In this document: positions 1 through 7,764 of the stretch, one piece after another
How the letters are laid out: each line of letters opens with the position of its first letter
Numbering within the stretch: the first letter of the stretch is position 1
Notes under the pieces: generated by a model
What the model saw: only the letters and a program-made list of their open reading frames with translations
What the model was told of the DNA's origin: nothing
Databases searched by the model: none
Program-made: the position numbers and the translations under genes
Source of the DNA: Alphaproteobacteria bacterium
GTDB lineage: Bacteria > Pseudomonadota > Alphaproteobacteria > Caulobacterales > Maricaulaceae
DNA: 41,606 nucleotides
Assembly (NCBI GenBank): GCA_018222865.1
Contig: JAAEZM010000014.1
Coordinates: 28,875 to 70,480 of the forward strand
Direction of reading: 5' to 3'

Positions 1-1760
1 CGATTGGTCTGTTGTACGATTTCCGTGATCTTGCCCGCCGACACGCCCGGATAGGCGCTGGGCATGTAAAGGATATCGCCCTCATCCAGATCCGGCATGA
101 ATTCACTGCCCATACGCGACAGCGGTACCGCCGTACTGCCCAGAACCAGCACGGCCCCCAGCAAAACAGCCCAGGGGCGATGGATGACAAGATTGATGAA
201 GGGACGATACAGCGCAATCAGCACCCGGTTCACCGGGTTCTTGTGCTCCGGCGTGATCTTGCCCCGGACCAGATAGCCCATCAGGACCGGGACCAGTGTA
301 ATCGCCAGCCCGGCGGCGGCTGCCATGGCATAGGTCTTGGTGAAAGCCAGCGGGTGGAAAAGCCGCCCTTCCTGGGCTTCCAGCGCAAAAATCGGCACGA
401 AACTGAACGTCACGATCAAAAGCGAGAAGAACAGGGCGGGGCCGACCTCCGTCGAGGCCTTTGTCACCACCTCCCACCGGTTCTCGCGGGTGATGGGCTG
501 TCGCTCGGCATGCTTGTGCATGTTCTCAATCATGACGATCGCCGCATCCACCATCGCGCCAATGGCAATCGCGATTCCGCCCAGTGACATGATGTTGGCG
601 TTGATGCCCTGCGCATTCATCACGATAATCGCGGTCAGGATGCCCAGGGGCAGACTCAACACGATCACAAGGGATGACCGGAAGTGGAACAGGAAGAGCG
701 CACAGATCAGCGCGACGACCAGGAATTCCTCAACCAGCTTTTCCCGCAGCGATGAGACCGCCCGTTCGATCAGGCTGGCCCGGTTATAGGTGGTGACGAT
801 CTCCACCCCGTCGGGCAGCGATGCGCGCAATTCCTCCAGCCGGTTCTCGACACGCTGGATCGTTGCCCGCGCGTTCTCGCCATAACGCATGACGACAACA
901 CCGCCCACCGCTTCGCCCTCGCCGTTCAGCTCACCGATGCCACGACGGAGTTCCGGGCCGACCCGGATGTCGGCGACGTCGGACAACAGGATGGGCGTAC
1001 CGGTATCGGTCACCGAGAGCGGGATCGCCTCGAGGTCTTCGACGCCCTGGATGTAGCCTGAGGCCCGCACCATGTACTCGGCCTCGGCCATCTCGATGAC
1101 GCGGCCACCGCTTTCCTGATTGCCCCGCTGAATGGCCATACGAACATGCGAAAGCGGGATGCTGAGCGCACGCAGGCGATCCGGGTCCGCGACGACCTGG
1201 TACTGGCGGACCATGCCGCCAATCGTCGCCACCTCGGCCACACCCTCGATGGTCTGCAGCTCGTATTTCAGGAACCAGTCCTGCAGTGAACGCAATTGCG
1301 AGAGATCATTCTGTCCGGTCCTGTCGACCAGCGCGTATTGATAGATCCAGCCAACGCCCGTCGCGTCAGGCCCCAGTGCCGGCGTGGCCCCCTCTGGCAG
1401 GGTCGGCGCCACCTGGGACAGGTATTCCAGCACACGCGAACGCGCCCAGTAGAGGTCTGTGCCATCCTCAAAGATGATGTAGACATAACTGTCATTGAAG
1501 AAGGAATAGCCGCGAACCGTCACCGCGCCCGGTACAGCCAGCATGGCCGTCGTGAGCGGATAGGTGACCTGGTCTTCCACCACCTGCGGCGCTTGGCCGG
1601 GATAGGTCGTCTTGATGATCACCTGAACATCAGACAGGTCGGGAATCGCGTCCATTGGCGTTCGCGCCAGCGACCAGACGCCGCCGCCCGCCAGCATCAT
1701 GGCCAGGATCAGGACGATCAGCCGGTTACCGATCGACCAGCGAATAATCGCGCTGATCAT
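1..1760 (-). CDS. cusA: Copper/silver RND efflux pump CusA, 3' end cut by window edge
   Basis: Inner-membrane proton-driven pump of the tripartite Cu(I)/Ag(I) export complex. The first 586 residues are visible from the ATG at 1760; the rest lies beyond base 1. Seen: TM1 near residues 12-30, DLYWARSRV porter-domain motif at 102-110, and the TM4 heavy-metal RND signature [13 protein letters not shown] with Asp405, the proton-relay position of E. coli Cus[18 protein letters not shown] follows, with Met566 near the first of CusA's three substrate methionines (Met573 in E. coli). The start ATG overlaps the CusB stop by 4 nt (ATGA), so the two are translationally coupled. The copper/silver assignment rests on these Met-rich motifs and on the CusB partner with CusF domains. 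The other two methionines are outside the window. Confidence 0.93.
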   Translation of the reverse strand, partial: MISAIIRWSIGNRLIVLILAMMLAGGGVWSLARTPMDAIPDLSDVQVIIKTTYPGQAPQVVEDQVTYPLTTAMLAVPGAVTVRGYSFFNDSYVYIIFEDGTDLYWARSRVLEYLSQVAPTLPEGATPALGPDATGVGWIYQYALVDRTGQNDLSQLRSLQDWFLKYELQTIEGVAEVATIGGMVRQYQVVADPDRLRALSIPLSHVRMAIQRGNQESGGRVIEMAEAEYMVRASGYIQGVEDLEAIPLSVTDTGTPILLSDVADIRVGPELRRGIGELNGEGEAVGGVVVMRYGENARATIQRVENRLEELRASLPDGVEIVTTYNRASLIERAVSSLREKLVEEFLVVALICALFLFHFRSSLVIVLSLPLGILTAIIVMNAQGINANIMSLGGIAIAIGAMVDAAIVMIENMHKHAERQPITRENRWEVVTKASTEVGPALFFSLLIVTFSFVPIFALEAQEGRLFHPLAFTKTYAMAAAAGLAITLVPVLMGYLVRGKITPEHKNPVNRVLIALYRPFINLVIHRPWAVLLGAVLVLGSTAVPLSRMGSEFMPDLDEGDILYMPSAYPGVSAGKITEIVQQTN

Positions 1761-3469
1761 GGTGTTTCTCCCGCGTCAGAGCGGATGCTGTAACCGGTCA
1801 GTCGCCATTGCCCCGGAGCCTCTTCCTCGATCGAGAAAACGACCTCATCCCCAACGCTCAGACCATCCAGGGAAACACCATCATCGAGCTCATAGACCAT
1901 GCTCATCGCAGGCATGTTGATCGCCTCGATACGTTCGTGATCGATCTCGACCATGCCGAACTCGCTCATCAGGGTAACGACCCGGCCGCGCCCCTCGACA
2001 AGGGGCTCCGAGCCGGAACCGGCCGCGGAGATCGACGCGATCCGCCATTGTCCGTCGGCGTTCTGACGCAGAGAAAAATCTACGGTTTGCCCGACTGCCA
2101 GCCCGTCCAGGGACACGGTCTCGTCCAATGCGAAGAACGACATGCTCATGACCGGCCAGTCCAGCGCCGGGATGGGGTCATGTGTGAGATCGATCATTCC
2201 GTGCCCCGCCATGATCGCGTCGACAACTCCGCTGCCATAGACGACCTCCGGTGGCGGTGCCTCCTCCTCTGCCGGGGACATGCGCAGGCTTGCCCCTTGG
2301 AGATTGGCCTCGGAATCGATCAGGAACTGGCTGGACACCACAACGCGTTCACCGGCGGCCAATCCTGACAGCACTTCAACACGGCCCTGGGCCTCCGGCC
2401 CGGTTTCCACGCGCGCCGGCTGATACCGCCCACCACCTAGGGCCAGGATGACCCGTTCGGACTGCCCGGTACGGATCACCGCCTCGGCGGGCACAGAAAG
2501 CACACCATCGCGCGGGGCGACTTCGATGCGCAAATTGACAAAGGCCTCCGGTCGCAACGCGCCATCCGCATTGGCAAACCGCATGCGCACCGGAATGGAG
2601 CGGCTGGTCGCGTCCACGGTTGGATAGACGTATTCCACCTGACCATGCCACATCCTTCCAGGCTGGGCCGGCGAACGCATATGCACATCCTGCTCGCTGG
2701 TGATCACTGCTGCAGCATCCTCGAACAGATCGGCGATCACCCATACTTCGCCCAGATCGGCGATGGTCATCACCTCCATGCTCGGGTGAACATGCGAGCC
2801 TTCGCGGACATTCATCTCGAGGACGACACCACTCCTGGGCGCGTAAATCTCGATGAGGCGCTGGGCCTCACCGCGCCGTGCGATGGCCTCGATCTGTGCC
2901 GCACCCACACCCAGCGCCTGCAAGCGCGAACGCGCGGCTGAAACCAGGCCGGAACGCCCCACGCGCACAGCCTGGAGATACTCGGTCTGAGCGGTCACGA
3001 TTTCTGGCGAATACATGCGAAACAAAAGATCGCCGGCTTCAACGACATCGCCGACGGCAGCCACTCGCAGGTCTTCAATCCAGCCTTGCGCTCGCACATC
3101 TACGACCGAGGTCAGATCGTCGACCGGTCGCACATAACCCACCGTCGTCAGATCTTCCGCGAAACGTCCGCGCTCCACCTCTGCAGTGCGCACGCCGATA
3201 TTGTTCTCGACAGAGGGCGAGATCATCACTGTGGACGTGTCGGCCGGCTCATCGCCCGCGTACACCGGAACCAGATCCATCCCCATCGGAGACTGGCCCG
3301 GTCCATCCCGGCGATAGTCCGGGTCCATGGGGGCAACCCAGTAGAGGATTTCAGGTTCGCCGTAGCCGGATGTGGCGTCGCCACCGCCCATCAGGCGCCC
3401 TCCGAAAACTCCGATGAGGATGCCAACGGTCAGGACGACCGCTCCCAAGATCAGCGTGCGCGGGTTCAT
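1757..3469 (-). CDS. cusB: CusB periplasmic adaptor with two C-terminal CusF-like domains
   Basis: Membrane fusion protein (570 aa) linking CusA to CusC and delivering Cu/Ag. An N-terminal membrane anchor (residues 6-29) is followed by a heavy-metal-binding segment (about 41-70, YWVAPMDP...[11 protein letters not shown], cysteine-free as in other CusB proteins), then barrel-sandwich/lipoyl, beta-barrel and membrane-proximal domains to about 395. Two consecutive CusF-like copper-binding domains then follow. Domain 1 has His430, Trp438, Met441 and Met443, with exactly the spacing of E. coli CusF His36/Trp44/Met47/Met49. Domain 2 has His511, Met522 and Met524 but Met519 in place of the tryptophan. 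In E. coli CusF is a separate protein, so here the chaperone is fused and doubled. It overlaps cusC by 4 nt and cusA by 4 nt. Confidence 0.93.
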   Translation of the reverse strand: MNPRTLILGAVVLTVGILIGVFGGRLMGGGDATSGYGEPEILYWVAPMDPDYRRDGPGQSPMGMDLVPVYAGDEPADTSTVMISPSVENNIGVRTAEVERGRFAEDLTTVGYVRPVDDLTSVVDVRAQGWIEDLRVAAVGDVVEAGDLLFRMYSPEIVTAQTEYLQAVRVGRSGLVSAARSRLQALGVGAAQIEAIARRGEAQRLIEIYAPRSGVVLEMNVREGSHVHPSMEVMTIADLGEVWVIADLFEDAAAVITSEQDVHMRSPAQPGRMWHGQVEYVYPTVDATSRSIPVRMRFANADGALRPEAFVNLRIEVAPRDGVLSVPAEAVIRTGQSERVILALGGGRYQPARVETGPEAQGRVEVLSGLAAGERVVVSSQFLIDSEANLQGASLRMSPAEEEAPPPEVVYGSGVVDAIMAGHGMIDLTHDPIPALDWPVMSMSFFALDETVSLDGLAVGQTVDFSLRQNADGQWRIASISAAGSGSEPLVEGRGRVVTLMSEFGMVEIDHERIEAINMPAMSMVYELDDGVSLDGLSVGDEVVFSIEEEAPGQWRLTGYSIRSDAGETP

Positions 3470-4716
3470 TGGACATCTCCCGTCAAAAAGAGAATTCGGC
3501 TCTGGGCCTGGAGGGCATCCACACGCGTGCGGACCAGGGTGAGTTCGATGTCGAGCAAGGCCAGCTCGGACCGAACAAGTTCGGCGAAATCGGCCTGTTC
3601 ATTCTCATAGGCGGCGAGCACGGCCTCTGTGGTTTCTCGCGCGCGGTCTAGAACATCAGTCTCATAGGCCTGCGCCGTTTCATTCAGGCGCTGAAAGCGG
3701 ATCCAGTCTTCATCGAGCTGGCGCCGCAGGTCCAGCAACAGGGCCTGCCGCTCAAGTTCTTCTGCGGATCGGGCGTCGCGAGCCCCGGCAACGCCTTCAT
3801 CCTGTCTGCGTCGACTGAAGAGCGGCATCTGAACCGTCACGCCAACGCTGGCGACGTCAGAGCGGCTGCCACGCAGGCCATAACCCGCGTCCACGCTCCA
3901 ACGCGGCCGATACTCTTCGAGGGCAAGGTCAAGGTCACGTTGGCTGGCTGCGATCCGCGCATTGCGGGTGCTGACTGCCGGGTGTTGCGCAAGCGAGTCC
4001 ACCGCAAGTGAGGCCTCAGGCAGACCTGGAAGACGCGGGAGGTTCAGCAAGATCGCGCGGTCAGTATGCTCGAGACCGATATATCGTCCCAGCTGCGCGC
4101 GCGCCGTTCCGGCCTGCCGGTCGATCTCGATCAGGCGCGCATCGAGCAGAGCCGTCTCCAGGTCGACCCGGATCACATCATGCGAGTTTCCGCCACCGCT
4201 CGCGAAGAGCGCCGTCGCGACCTCGCTCAGTTGACGGATTTCCTCGCGCCGGGCCCGCGTCAGCTCCGCGGCTCGCTCCCAGTAGAAAGCCTCCAGCCAG
4301 GACACGCGCACCGCCCGCGTGATCATGCGCTGTTCAAGCTCGCCCATCGCGCGCGCGCCGTCGGCCCGGGCGTATTGCCGGGCTCGCTGTAGATCCCGGC
4401 TTGATTCTCGCGGTATCGATTGCCGAACGCCGATCTGAGTCTGCGTCATGGCCTCCCGATTATGGTCGAGATCGCTCAGGGGCAGGTTGGCGACACCCAC
4501 GCGCAACATCGGGTCGGGCAAAGCTGTCGCGGCCTCGCCGGCATGCTCGAACGCTCCGGCACGCGCTTCCCAGCTGGCGATCGCCGGATCATCGGTTTGA
4601 CCGGCGATGAGGATTGCCTCCGCCAGGCTGAGCGGGTGTTGATTTTCGATTTCTGCCAATCCGGTCGATGCCAGATGCAGAACGGCCGCCGTCGCGGCGA
4701 ATGCGGTGAAAGACAT
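3466..4716 (-). CDS. cusC: CusC-like outer-membrane efflux protein (TolC family)
   Basis: Outer-membrane channel of the Cus complex, 416 aa. The ATG at 4716 is chosen because a GGAG lies about 6 nt upstream; an in-frame TTG at 4728 is possible but sits on that ribosome site. A signal peptide ending near ASTGLA is visible. Two repeats of the outer-membrane-efflux fold follow, with long amphipathic helices rich in Glu, Arg and Ala (for example ELTRARREEIRQLSEVA and AYENEQADFAELVRSELA). There is no lipobox cysteine, unlike E. coli CusC. It lies 60 nt downstream of the small exported protein gene and overlaps cusB by 4 nt, so it belongs to the same transcript. Confidence 0.88.
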   Translation of the reverse strand: MSFTAFAATAAVLHLASTGLAEIENQHPLSLAEAILIAGQTDDPAIASWEARAGAFEHAGEAATALPDPMLRVGVANLPLSDLDHNREAMTQTQIGVRQSIPRESSRDLQRARQYARADGARAMGELEQRMITRAVRVSWLEAFYWERAAELTRARREEIRQLSEVATALFASGGGNSHDVIRVDLETALLDARLIEIDRQAGTARAQLGRYIGLEHTDRAILLNLPRLPGLPEASLAVDSLAQHPAVSTRNARIAASQRDLDLALEEYRPRWSVDAGYGLRGSRSDVASVGVTVQMPLFSRRRQDEGVAGARDARSAEELERQALLLDLRRQLDEDWIRFQRLNETAQAYETDVLDRARETTEAVLAAYENEQADFAELVRSELALLDIELTLVRTRVDALQAQSRILFLTGDVQ

Positions 4717-4776
4717 GGAGCTCTCCAAGACGGGCTGAACGAGCGAATGCGAACCAATCCACTTGGTTCAAAATCG

Positions 4777-5190
4777 TCAAGCGCGTGGAGGGTGTTCCAG
4801 GCCGGAGGGGGCGATCTCGACCGGCTGATCAGCAACCCAGCCGTGACGCATCGCAGCGGAATGACTGATCGGGACAACTGCCCCGTCGAGTAGAAGAGGG
4901 ACAGCCGCGGTAGCCAGTCCGCACGGCCCATCGGCGCAACCGGTCATATCATCACAATCCATCTCGACGATTTTGGTCGCCGGGTCGGAAACGCCATGAT
5001 CCATTGAGCCTTCCGGACAACAATCGTGCCACTCCATCACCTCCGCGTGATGGCTGGCCATCTCTGCCTCGTTCATGTCCAAATGGGCGGAAGCTGGAAG
5101 GTCGGCAGCCTGCGCCGGAGCATAGCCCGCCAACCCGAGCGCCAGCGCGCCGAGCAGAGCGAGAATTATGCCGAACCGATGCAGCAGCAT
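4777..5190 (-). CDS. Small exported Cys/His/Met-rich protein heading the cus operon
   Basis: 137-aa protein with a clear signal peptide (ILALLGALALGLAG, cleavage near AQA at residue 28). The mature part is rich in possible metal ligands: Cys57, Cys58, Cys79, Cys85, Cys90, several His (HH at 47-48, H55, H65) and Met. The ATG at 5190 has GGGAG about 10 nt upstream; the frame stays open further upstream, but a start there would bury the signal peptide. First gene of the cus operon. Its composition recalls the small periplasmic proteins (DUF2946/CopL-like) often found with copper genes; I cannot assign a family securely. Metal binding or copper sensing in the periplasm is inferred. Confidence 0.75.
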   Translation of the reverse strand: MLLHRFGIILALLGALALGLAGYAPAQAADLPASAHLDMNEAEMASHHAEVMEWHDCCPEGSMDHGVSDPATKIVEMDCDDMTGCADGPCGLATAAVPLLLDGAVVPISHSAAMRHGWVADQPVEIAPSGLEHPPRA

Positions 5191-5277
5191 CTGCGAGAGT
5201 CTCCCGGAAATTCTTATCCTTCGGTGCACTATACGCTGCAAATCTGAATTTCCCTCTACCGAAATCACCTCAAGCCT

Positions 5278-5293
5278 CTTGGCACAAGCCAAG
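5278..5293. promoter_or_regulatory. Palindrome upstream of the cus operon, candidate operator
   Basis: CTTGGC-ACAA-GCCAAG is a perfect inverted repeat (6-bp arms, 4-bp gap) about 90 nt upstream of the first gene of the cus operon, in the 197-nt gap between it and the methyltransferase gene. No convincing -35/-10 pair could be tied to it. A TATAGT on the minus strand (5228-5233) lies closer to the gene. Operator function is inferred from position only. Confidence 0.3.
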
Positions 5294-5387
5294 TTTACTT
5301 CATCGAGCAAGACCTGCTGGCACATCGATTTCAAGCGTCTTCAGATACTACATCGAACGAACTACTACTTGGGCTTTCTGGATACTA

Positions 5388-5942
5388 CTACCAGTATCTC
5401 TGCACAGCGTCGGCATATCGCTCGAACGTCTCTCCGAAGGTTCGTTTCATGTGCGGTTCTTCGACCCAGGTGATGAACACGTGGATGATCACCAAGAACG
5501 AGACGGCCGACAGAACCGCGAATGTTGACCCGGCCGCCACCGCGCTGCCGACGAACATGGCACCATAACCCACGTACTGAGGATTGCGGGTGCGTCGATA
5601 GATCCCGTGTTGGATCAGCTCATCTTCGAGCAGCCCATAAACGCGCTCCTGCGAGCCATAGGCGTAGCGTCCGAGAAAGATGACGAACGCGCCGCCCAGA
5701 AAGAGTGCACCACCCAATGCAAGCGAGATCAGGTTCGGTTGGAACAAGCTAGCTCGGTCGAGCCATGCAAGCGCGATCGTTGCGAGGAAATGACCATGCA
5801 TGATGAGGCCCGAAAAGGCCGCTGTTGGCCGGGACCATTTTCCTTGGCGTTGAAAATCTGCGCGGGCTTGCAGCGTGAATGGTACGGCGAGCACGGCGTT
5901 GATGAGGACATACCCCACGACGATAGAAAGCAGCGATGACAT
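5388..5942 (-). CDS. ICMT/NnrU-like membrane methyltransferase
   Basis: 184-aa integral membrane protein with four or five hydrophobic segments. Its C-terminal signature is that of the isoprenylcysteine carboxyl methyltransferase/phospholipid methyltransferase superfamily: GIYRRTRNPQYVGYG (about 118-132), then EEPHMKRTFGETFERYADAV near the C-terminus. The RNPxYxG and EEP...F...Y motifs form the SAM pocket in that superfamily. Its start codon directly abuts the stop of the cation transporter, so the two are one operon. Such genes often accompany CDF transporters in metal-resistance loci, but the methyl acceptor is unknown and a role in metal tolerance is inference. Confidence 0.8.
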   Translation of the reverse strand: MSSLLSIVVGYVLINAVLAVPFTLQARADFQRQGKWSRPTAAFSGLIMHGHFLATIALAWLDRASLFQPNLISLALGGALFLGGAFVIFLGRYAYGSQERVYGLLEDELIQHGIYRRTRNPQYVGYGAMFVGSAVAAGSTFAVLSAVSFLVIIHVFITWVEEPHMKRTFGETFERYADAVQRYW

Positions 5943-6581
5943 CTAGGCGTCCCCAGCTTCAGCGATAGCGTGGTTGTGGCGACGCAGCTCATCGAGAGCC
6001 TGGGTGCAGATAAACCAAGCTGACCGTGTGAACAGCGCGGCCAATGCGAAGGCCAGAATTAGATCGGGCCATGCGGACCCCGTAATGGCGACGAGCCCAC
6101 CGGCGATCATCACGCCGACATTGCCGATAGCGTCATTGCGGGAGCAGAGCCAAACCGAGCGAACATTGGCATCGCCGTCTCTCCATTTGAGGAGGATGAG
6201 GACGCTGGCTGCGTTAGCAAGGAGCGCTGCGAAGCCAACGATGCCCATGGTTTCCGCGACGGGCGGTTCGCCGGACAGGGCGCGCATCAGCGTCATACCG
6301 AGCACTGAGACCGCGATCACGATTAGCAGGCCGCCTTTAAAGAGCGCGGCCCGAGCACGTAACGCCAGGCTCGAACCAATCACCAGCAGGCTGATGGTGT
6401 AGGTCATGGTGTCACCGGCGAAGTCGAGGGCGTCGGCTTTAAGGGCCTGTGAGCCGGAAGCGAACCCGGCTGTGATCTCGACGGCGAACATCACCAGATT
6501 GATGAGAATGACGGCCCATAGGGCGCGACGATACGCAACTGATGTTCCGTCGAATTTTTGGTCGTTTGAGCAACAACTCAT
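5943..6581 (-). CDS. Cation diffusion facilitator-type metal transporter (CzcD-like)
   Basis: 212-aa inner-membrane protein that would export divalent cations (Zn, Cd or similar) from cytoplasm to periplasm. The ATG at 6581 (MSCCSNDQKFDGTSVAYRRA) is preceded by AGGAG with 8-nt spacing; an in-frame ATG at 6605 has no such site. About six membrane segments are visible. The CDF metal-site motifs appear as LKADALDFAGD in TM2 and SRNDAIGNVGVM in TM5, each supplying two Asp or Asp/Asn ligands. It lacks the long cytoplasmic C-terminal domain of canonical CDF proteins and has a double Cys at residues 3-4. Expressed from the MerR-type promoter at 6608-6638 and followed without a gap by the methyltransferase. 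Confidence 0.87.
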   Translation of the reverse strand: MSCCSNDQKFDGTSVAYRRALWAVILINLVMFAVEITAGFASGSQALKADALDFAGDTMTYTISLLVIGSSLALRARAALFKGGLLIVIAVSVLGMTLMRALSGEPPVAETMGIVGFAALLANAASVLILLKWRDGDANVRSVWLCSRNDAIGNVGVMIAGGLVAITGSAWPDLILAFALAALFTRSAWFICTQALDELRRHNHAIAEAGDA

Positions 6582-6585
6582 TCTC

Positions 6586-6615
6586 TTGACTCCTAACTTT
6601 GACATGGAGTCTAAT
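6586..6615 (+). promoter_or_regulatory. Candidate promoter of the merR-like gene
   Basis: TTGACT (6586-6591), 18-bp spacer, TCTAAT (6610-6615). The likely transcription start would fall inside the MerR dyad at 6616-6634, which fits autorepression. A second inverted repeat, GACTCC/GGAGTC with a 12-bp gap (6588-6611), overlaps this promoter. Confidence 0.5.
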
Positions 6616-6638
6616 TTCTACAGTGACTGTAGAAGCAA
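6608..6638 (-). promoter_or_regulatory. MerR-type promoter for the CDF operon with 19-bp spacer and palindrome
   Basis: Read on the minus strand: -35 TTGCTT (6638-6633), a 19-bp spacer, -10 TAGACT (6613-6608). The spacer is occupied by a perfect inverted repeat, TTCTACAG-TGA-CTGTAGAA (plus strand 6616-6634). An overlong 19-20-bp spacer with a central dyad is the hallmark of promoters activated by MerR/ZntR/CadR proteins through DNA untwisting. The divergent merR-like gene starts 8 nt beyond, so the same dyad would also control the regulator. Confidence 0.82.
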
Positions 6639-6645
6639 GAAGAAA

Positions 6646-7113
6646 ATGACAAAAGAATTCAGTATCGGCAAAGCGGCAAAAACCTCCGGCGTCAAAGTGA
6701 CGACGATCCGCTACTACGAGAGCGTTGGTTTGATGCCGGAACCGAGGCGGGTAGAAAGCGGCCGTCGGGTTTACGATCAAGCGTCAGTCGATCTTCTTGG
6801 ATTTATCCGGCATGCCCGCGACCTTGGCTTTACGGTCGAGGCGATACGTGACCTGATCGAGCTGCAGGAAAACCCCGGCACCGATTGTACTCGCGCTGAC
6901 GAAGTGGCCCGCCATCACCTGGTGGAGACGCAAAAGCGTATCGAACAACTGCGCGTTTTGGAGCGTGAGCTTAAACGTATGATCGATGGATGTGCAGGCG
7001 GCAAAGTCGGTAGTTGTGAGATCGTCACCAGCTTGTTCGATCACTCGAAATGCTTGTCAGATCATCAGCCCAAGCAGCCAAACAACAAGTGTTCGGCCAC
7101 TAAGTGTCACTAG
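6646..7113 (+). CDS. MerR-family metal-responsive regulator (ZntR/CadR-like)
   Basis: 155-aa transcription factor. The N-terminal winged helix is typical (FSIGKAAKTSGVKVTTIRYYE, with RRVY and the second wing by residue 45), followed by a long dimerisation helix and a metal loop. Cys81 (GTDCTRADEVARHH), Cys116 (DGCAGG) and Cys124 (GSCEIV) match the spacing of ZntR Cys79/Cys114/Cys124, which points to Zn, Cd or Pb sensing. The C-terminal tail adds three more Cys and ends in KCH. It is divergent from the CDF operon, whose promoter has the matching 19-bp architecture. The reading frame stays open upstream, but 6646 gives the start typical of the family. Its 3' end overlaps the 3' end of lspA by 14 nt. 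Confidence 0.9.
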   Translation: MTKEFSIGKAAKTSGVKVTTIRYYESVGLMPEPRRVESGRRVYDQASVDLLGFIRHARDLGFTVEAIRDLIELQENPGTDCTRADEVARHHLVETQKRIEQLRVLERELKRMIDGCAGGKVGSCEIVTSLFDHSKCLSDHQPKQPNNKCSATKCH

Positions 7114-7627
7114 TGAGAGTTCGAGTTTCTCGCCATCCCAGAAGCAATAGAACGACTCCGAAGAATATGAAGACGTCAGCCATGTTGAAGGTGGGCCAAC
7201 GCACAGCTTGCCATCCAAAATCAAGATAATCTGTAACAGCTCCGTCACCGAGCCGATCGATGGCGTTGGCCAACCCACCTGACGCGAACAAAGTACCAGC
7301 GATATCTGAAAGTTTTGATCGCTGCTGCGCAGTCCAATTCAAGACGGCAACGATGAGCACAACGGCCACAGCTGAAAGAAGATAGGGCGCGAACCAGTGA
7401 TCGCTATCCAACACCCCAAAACTGATGCCTCTATTGTGTCCCAGCGTCAGATTGAACCCGGGTATCAGCGGCATTGATGTGCCGATATGAACGAGCAAAC
7501 GATCGATTTGGGATTTTGCGATCAAATCGAACGCCACCAAGACCGCCAAAATGACAAAATAACTTGAGCGTATCCTTCGAAGACCGAACAACCTGCGTCG
7601 AATACTGGCGGGTCGAAATACTCGCAT
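7100..7627 (-). CDS. lspA: Signal peptidase II in a metal-resistance context
   Basis: 175-aa inner-membrane aspartyl protease that cleaves lipoprotein signal peptides after lipidation. Four membrane segments are visible. Catalytic aspartates: Asp133 in AVTDYLDF and Asp151 in WPTFNMADVFIFFG, with the family motifs GGLANAIDRL before them and HNRGISFG at about 64-71. LspA homologues are carried in metal-resistance loci (PbrC of the lead operon is the known case). Here it sits between a MerR regulator and a czc operon whose adaptor is itself a predicted lipoprotein. The start at 7627 is accepted with only a weak GGAA upstream. It may be a second lspA in addition to a housekeeping copy elsewhere. 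Confidence 0.9.
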   Translation of the reverse strand: MRVFRPASIRRRLFGLRRIRSSYFVILAVLVAFDLIAKSQIDRLLVHIGTSMPLIPGFNLTLGHNRGISFGVLDSDHWFAPYLLSAVAVVLIVAVLNWTAQQRSKLSDIAGTLFASGGLANAIDRLGDGAVTDYLDFGWQAVRWPTFNMADVFIFFGVVLLLLGWRETRTLTSDT

Positions 7628-7704
7628 CTTTTATGTTCCCTCAAATTGAGTGAGTAACCTATTCATCCGTGACGCCTGTGCAGAATCAACTGGCATATCC
7701 GGGT

Positions 7705-7764
7705 GACCGGAGGATCTGGTGGTTGCGAGCATCAATTACCGCTCTACCAGACCCTCCTTCGGTC
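7705..7764 (-). terminator. Imperfect inverted repeat at the end of czcA
   Basis: Arms at 7705-7720 (GACCGGAGGATCTGGT) and 7746-7764 (complement of nearly the same sequence, with one mismatch and a 3-nt bulge) could form a long hairpin spanning the czcA stop codon. There is no U-tract, so an intrinsic terminator is not certain; it could instead protect the 3' end of the czc transcript. Confidence 0.35.
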
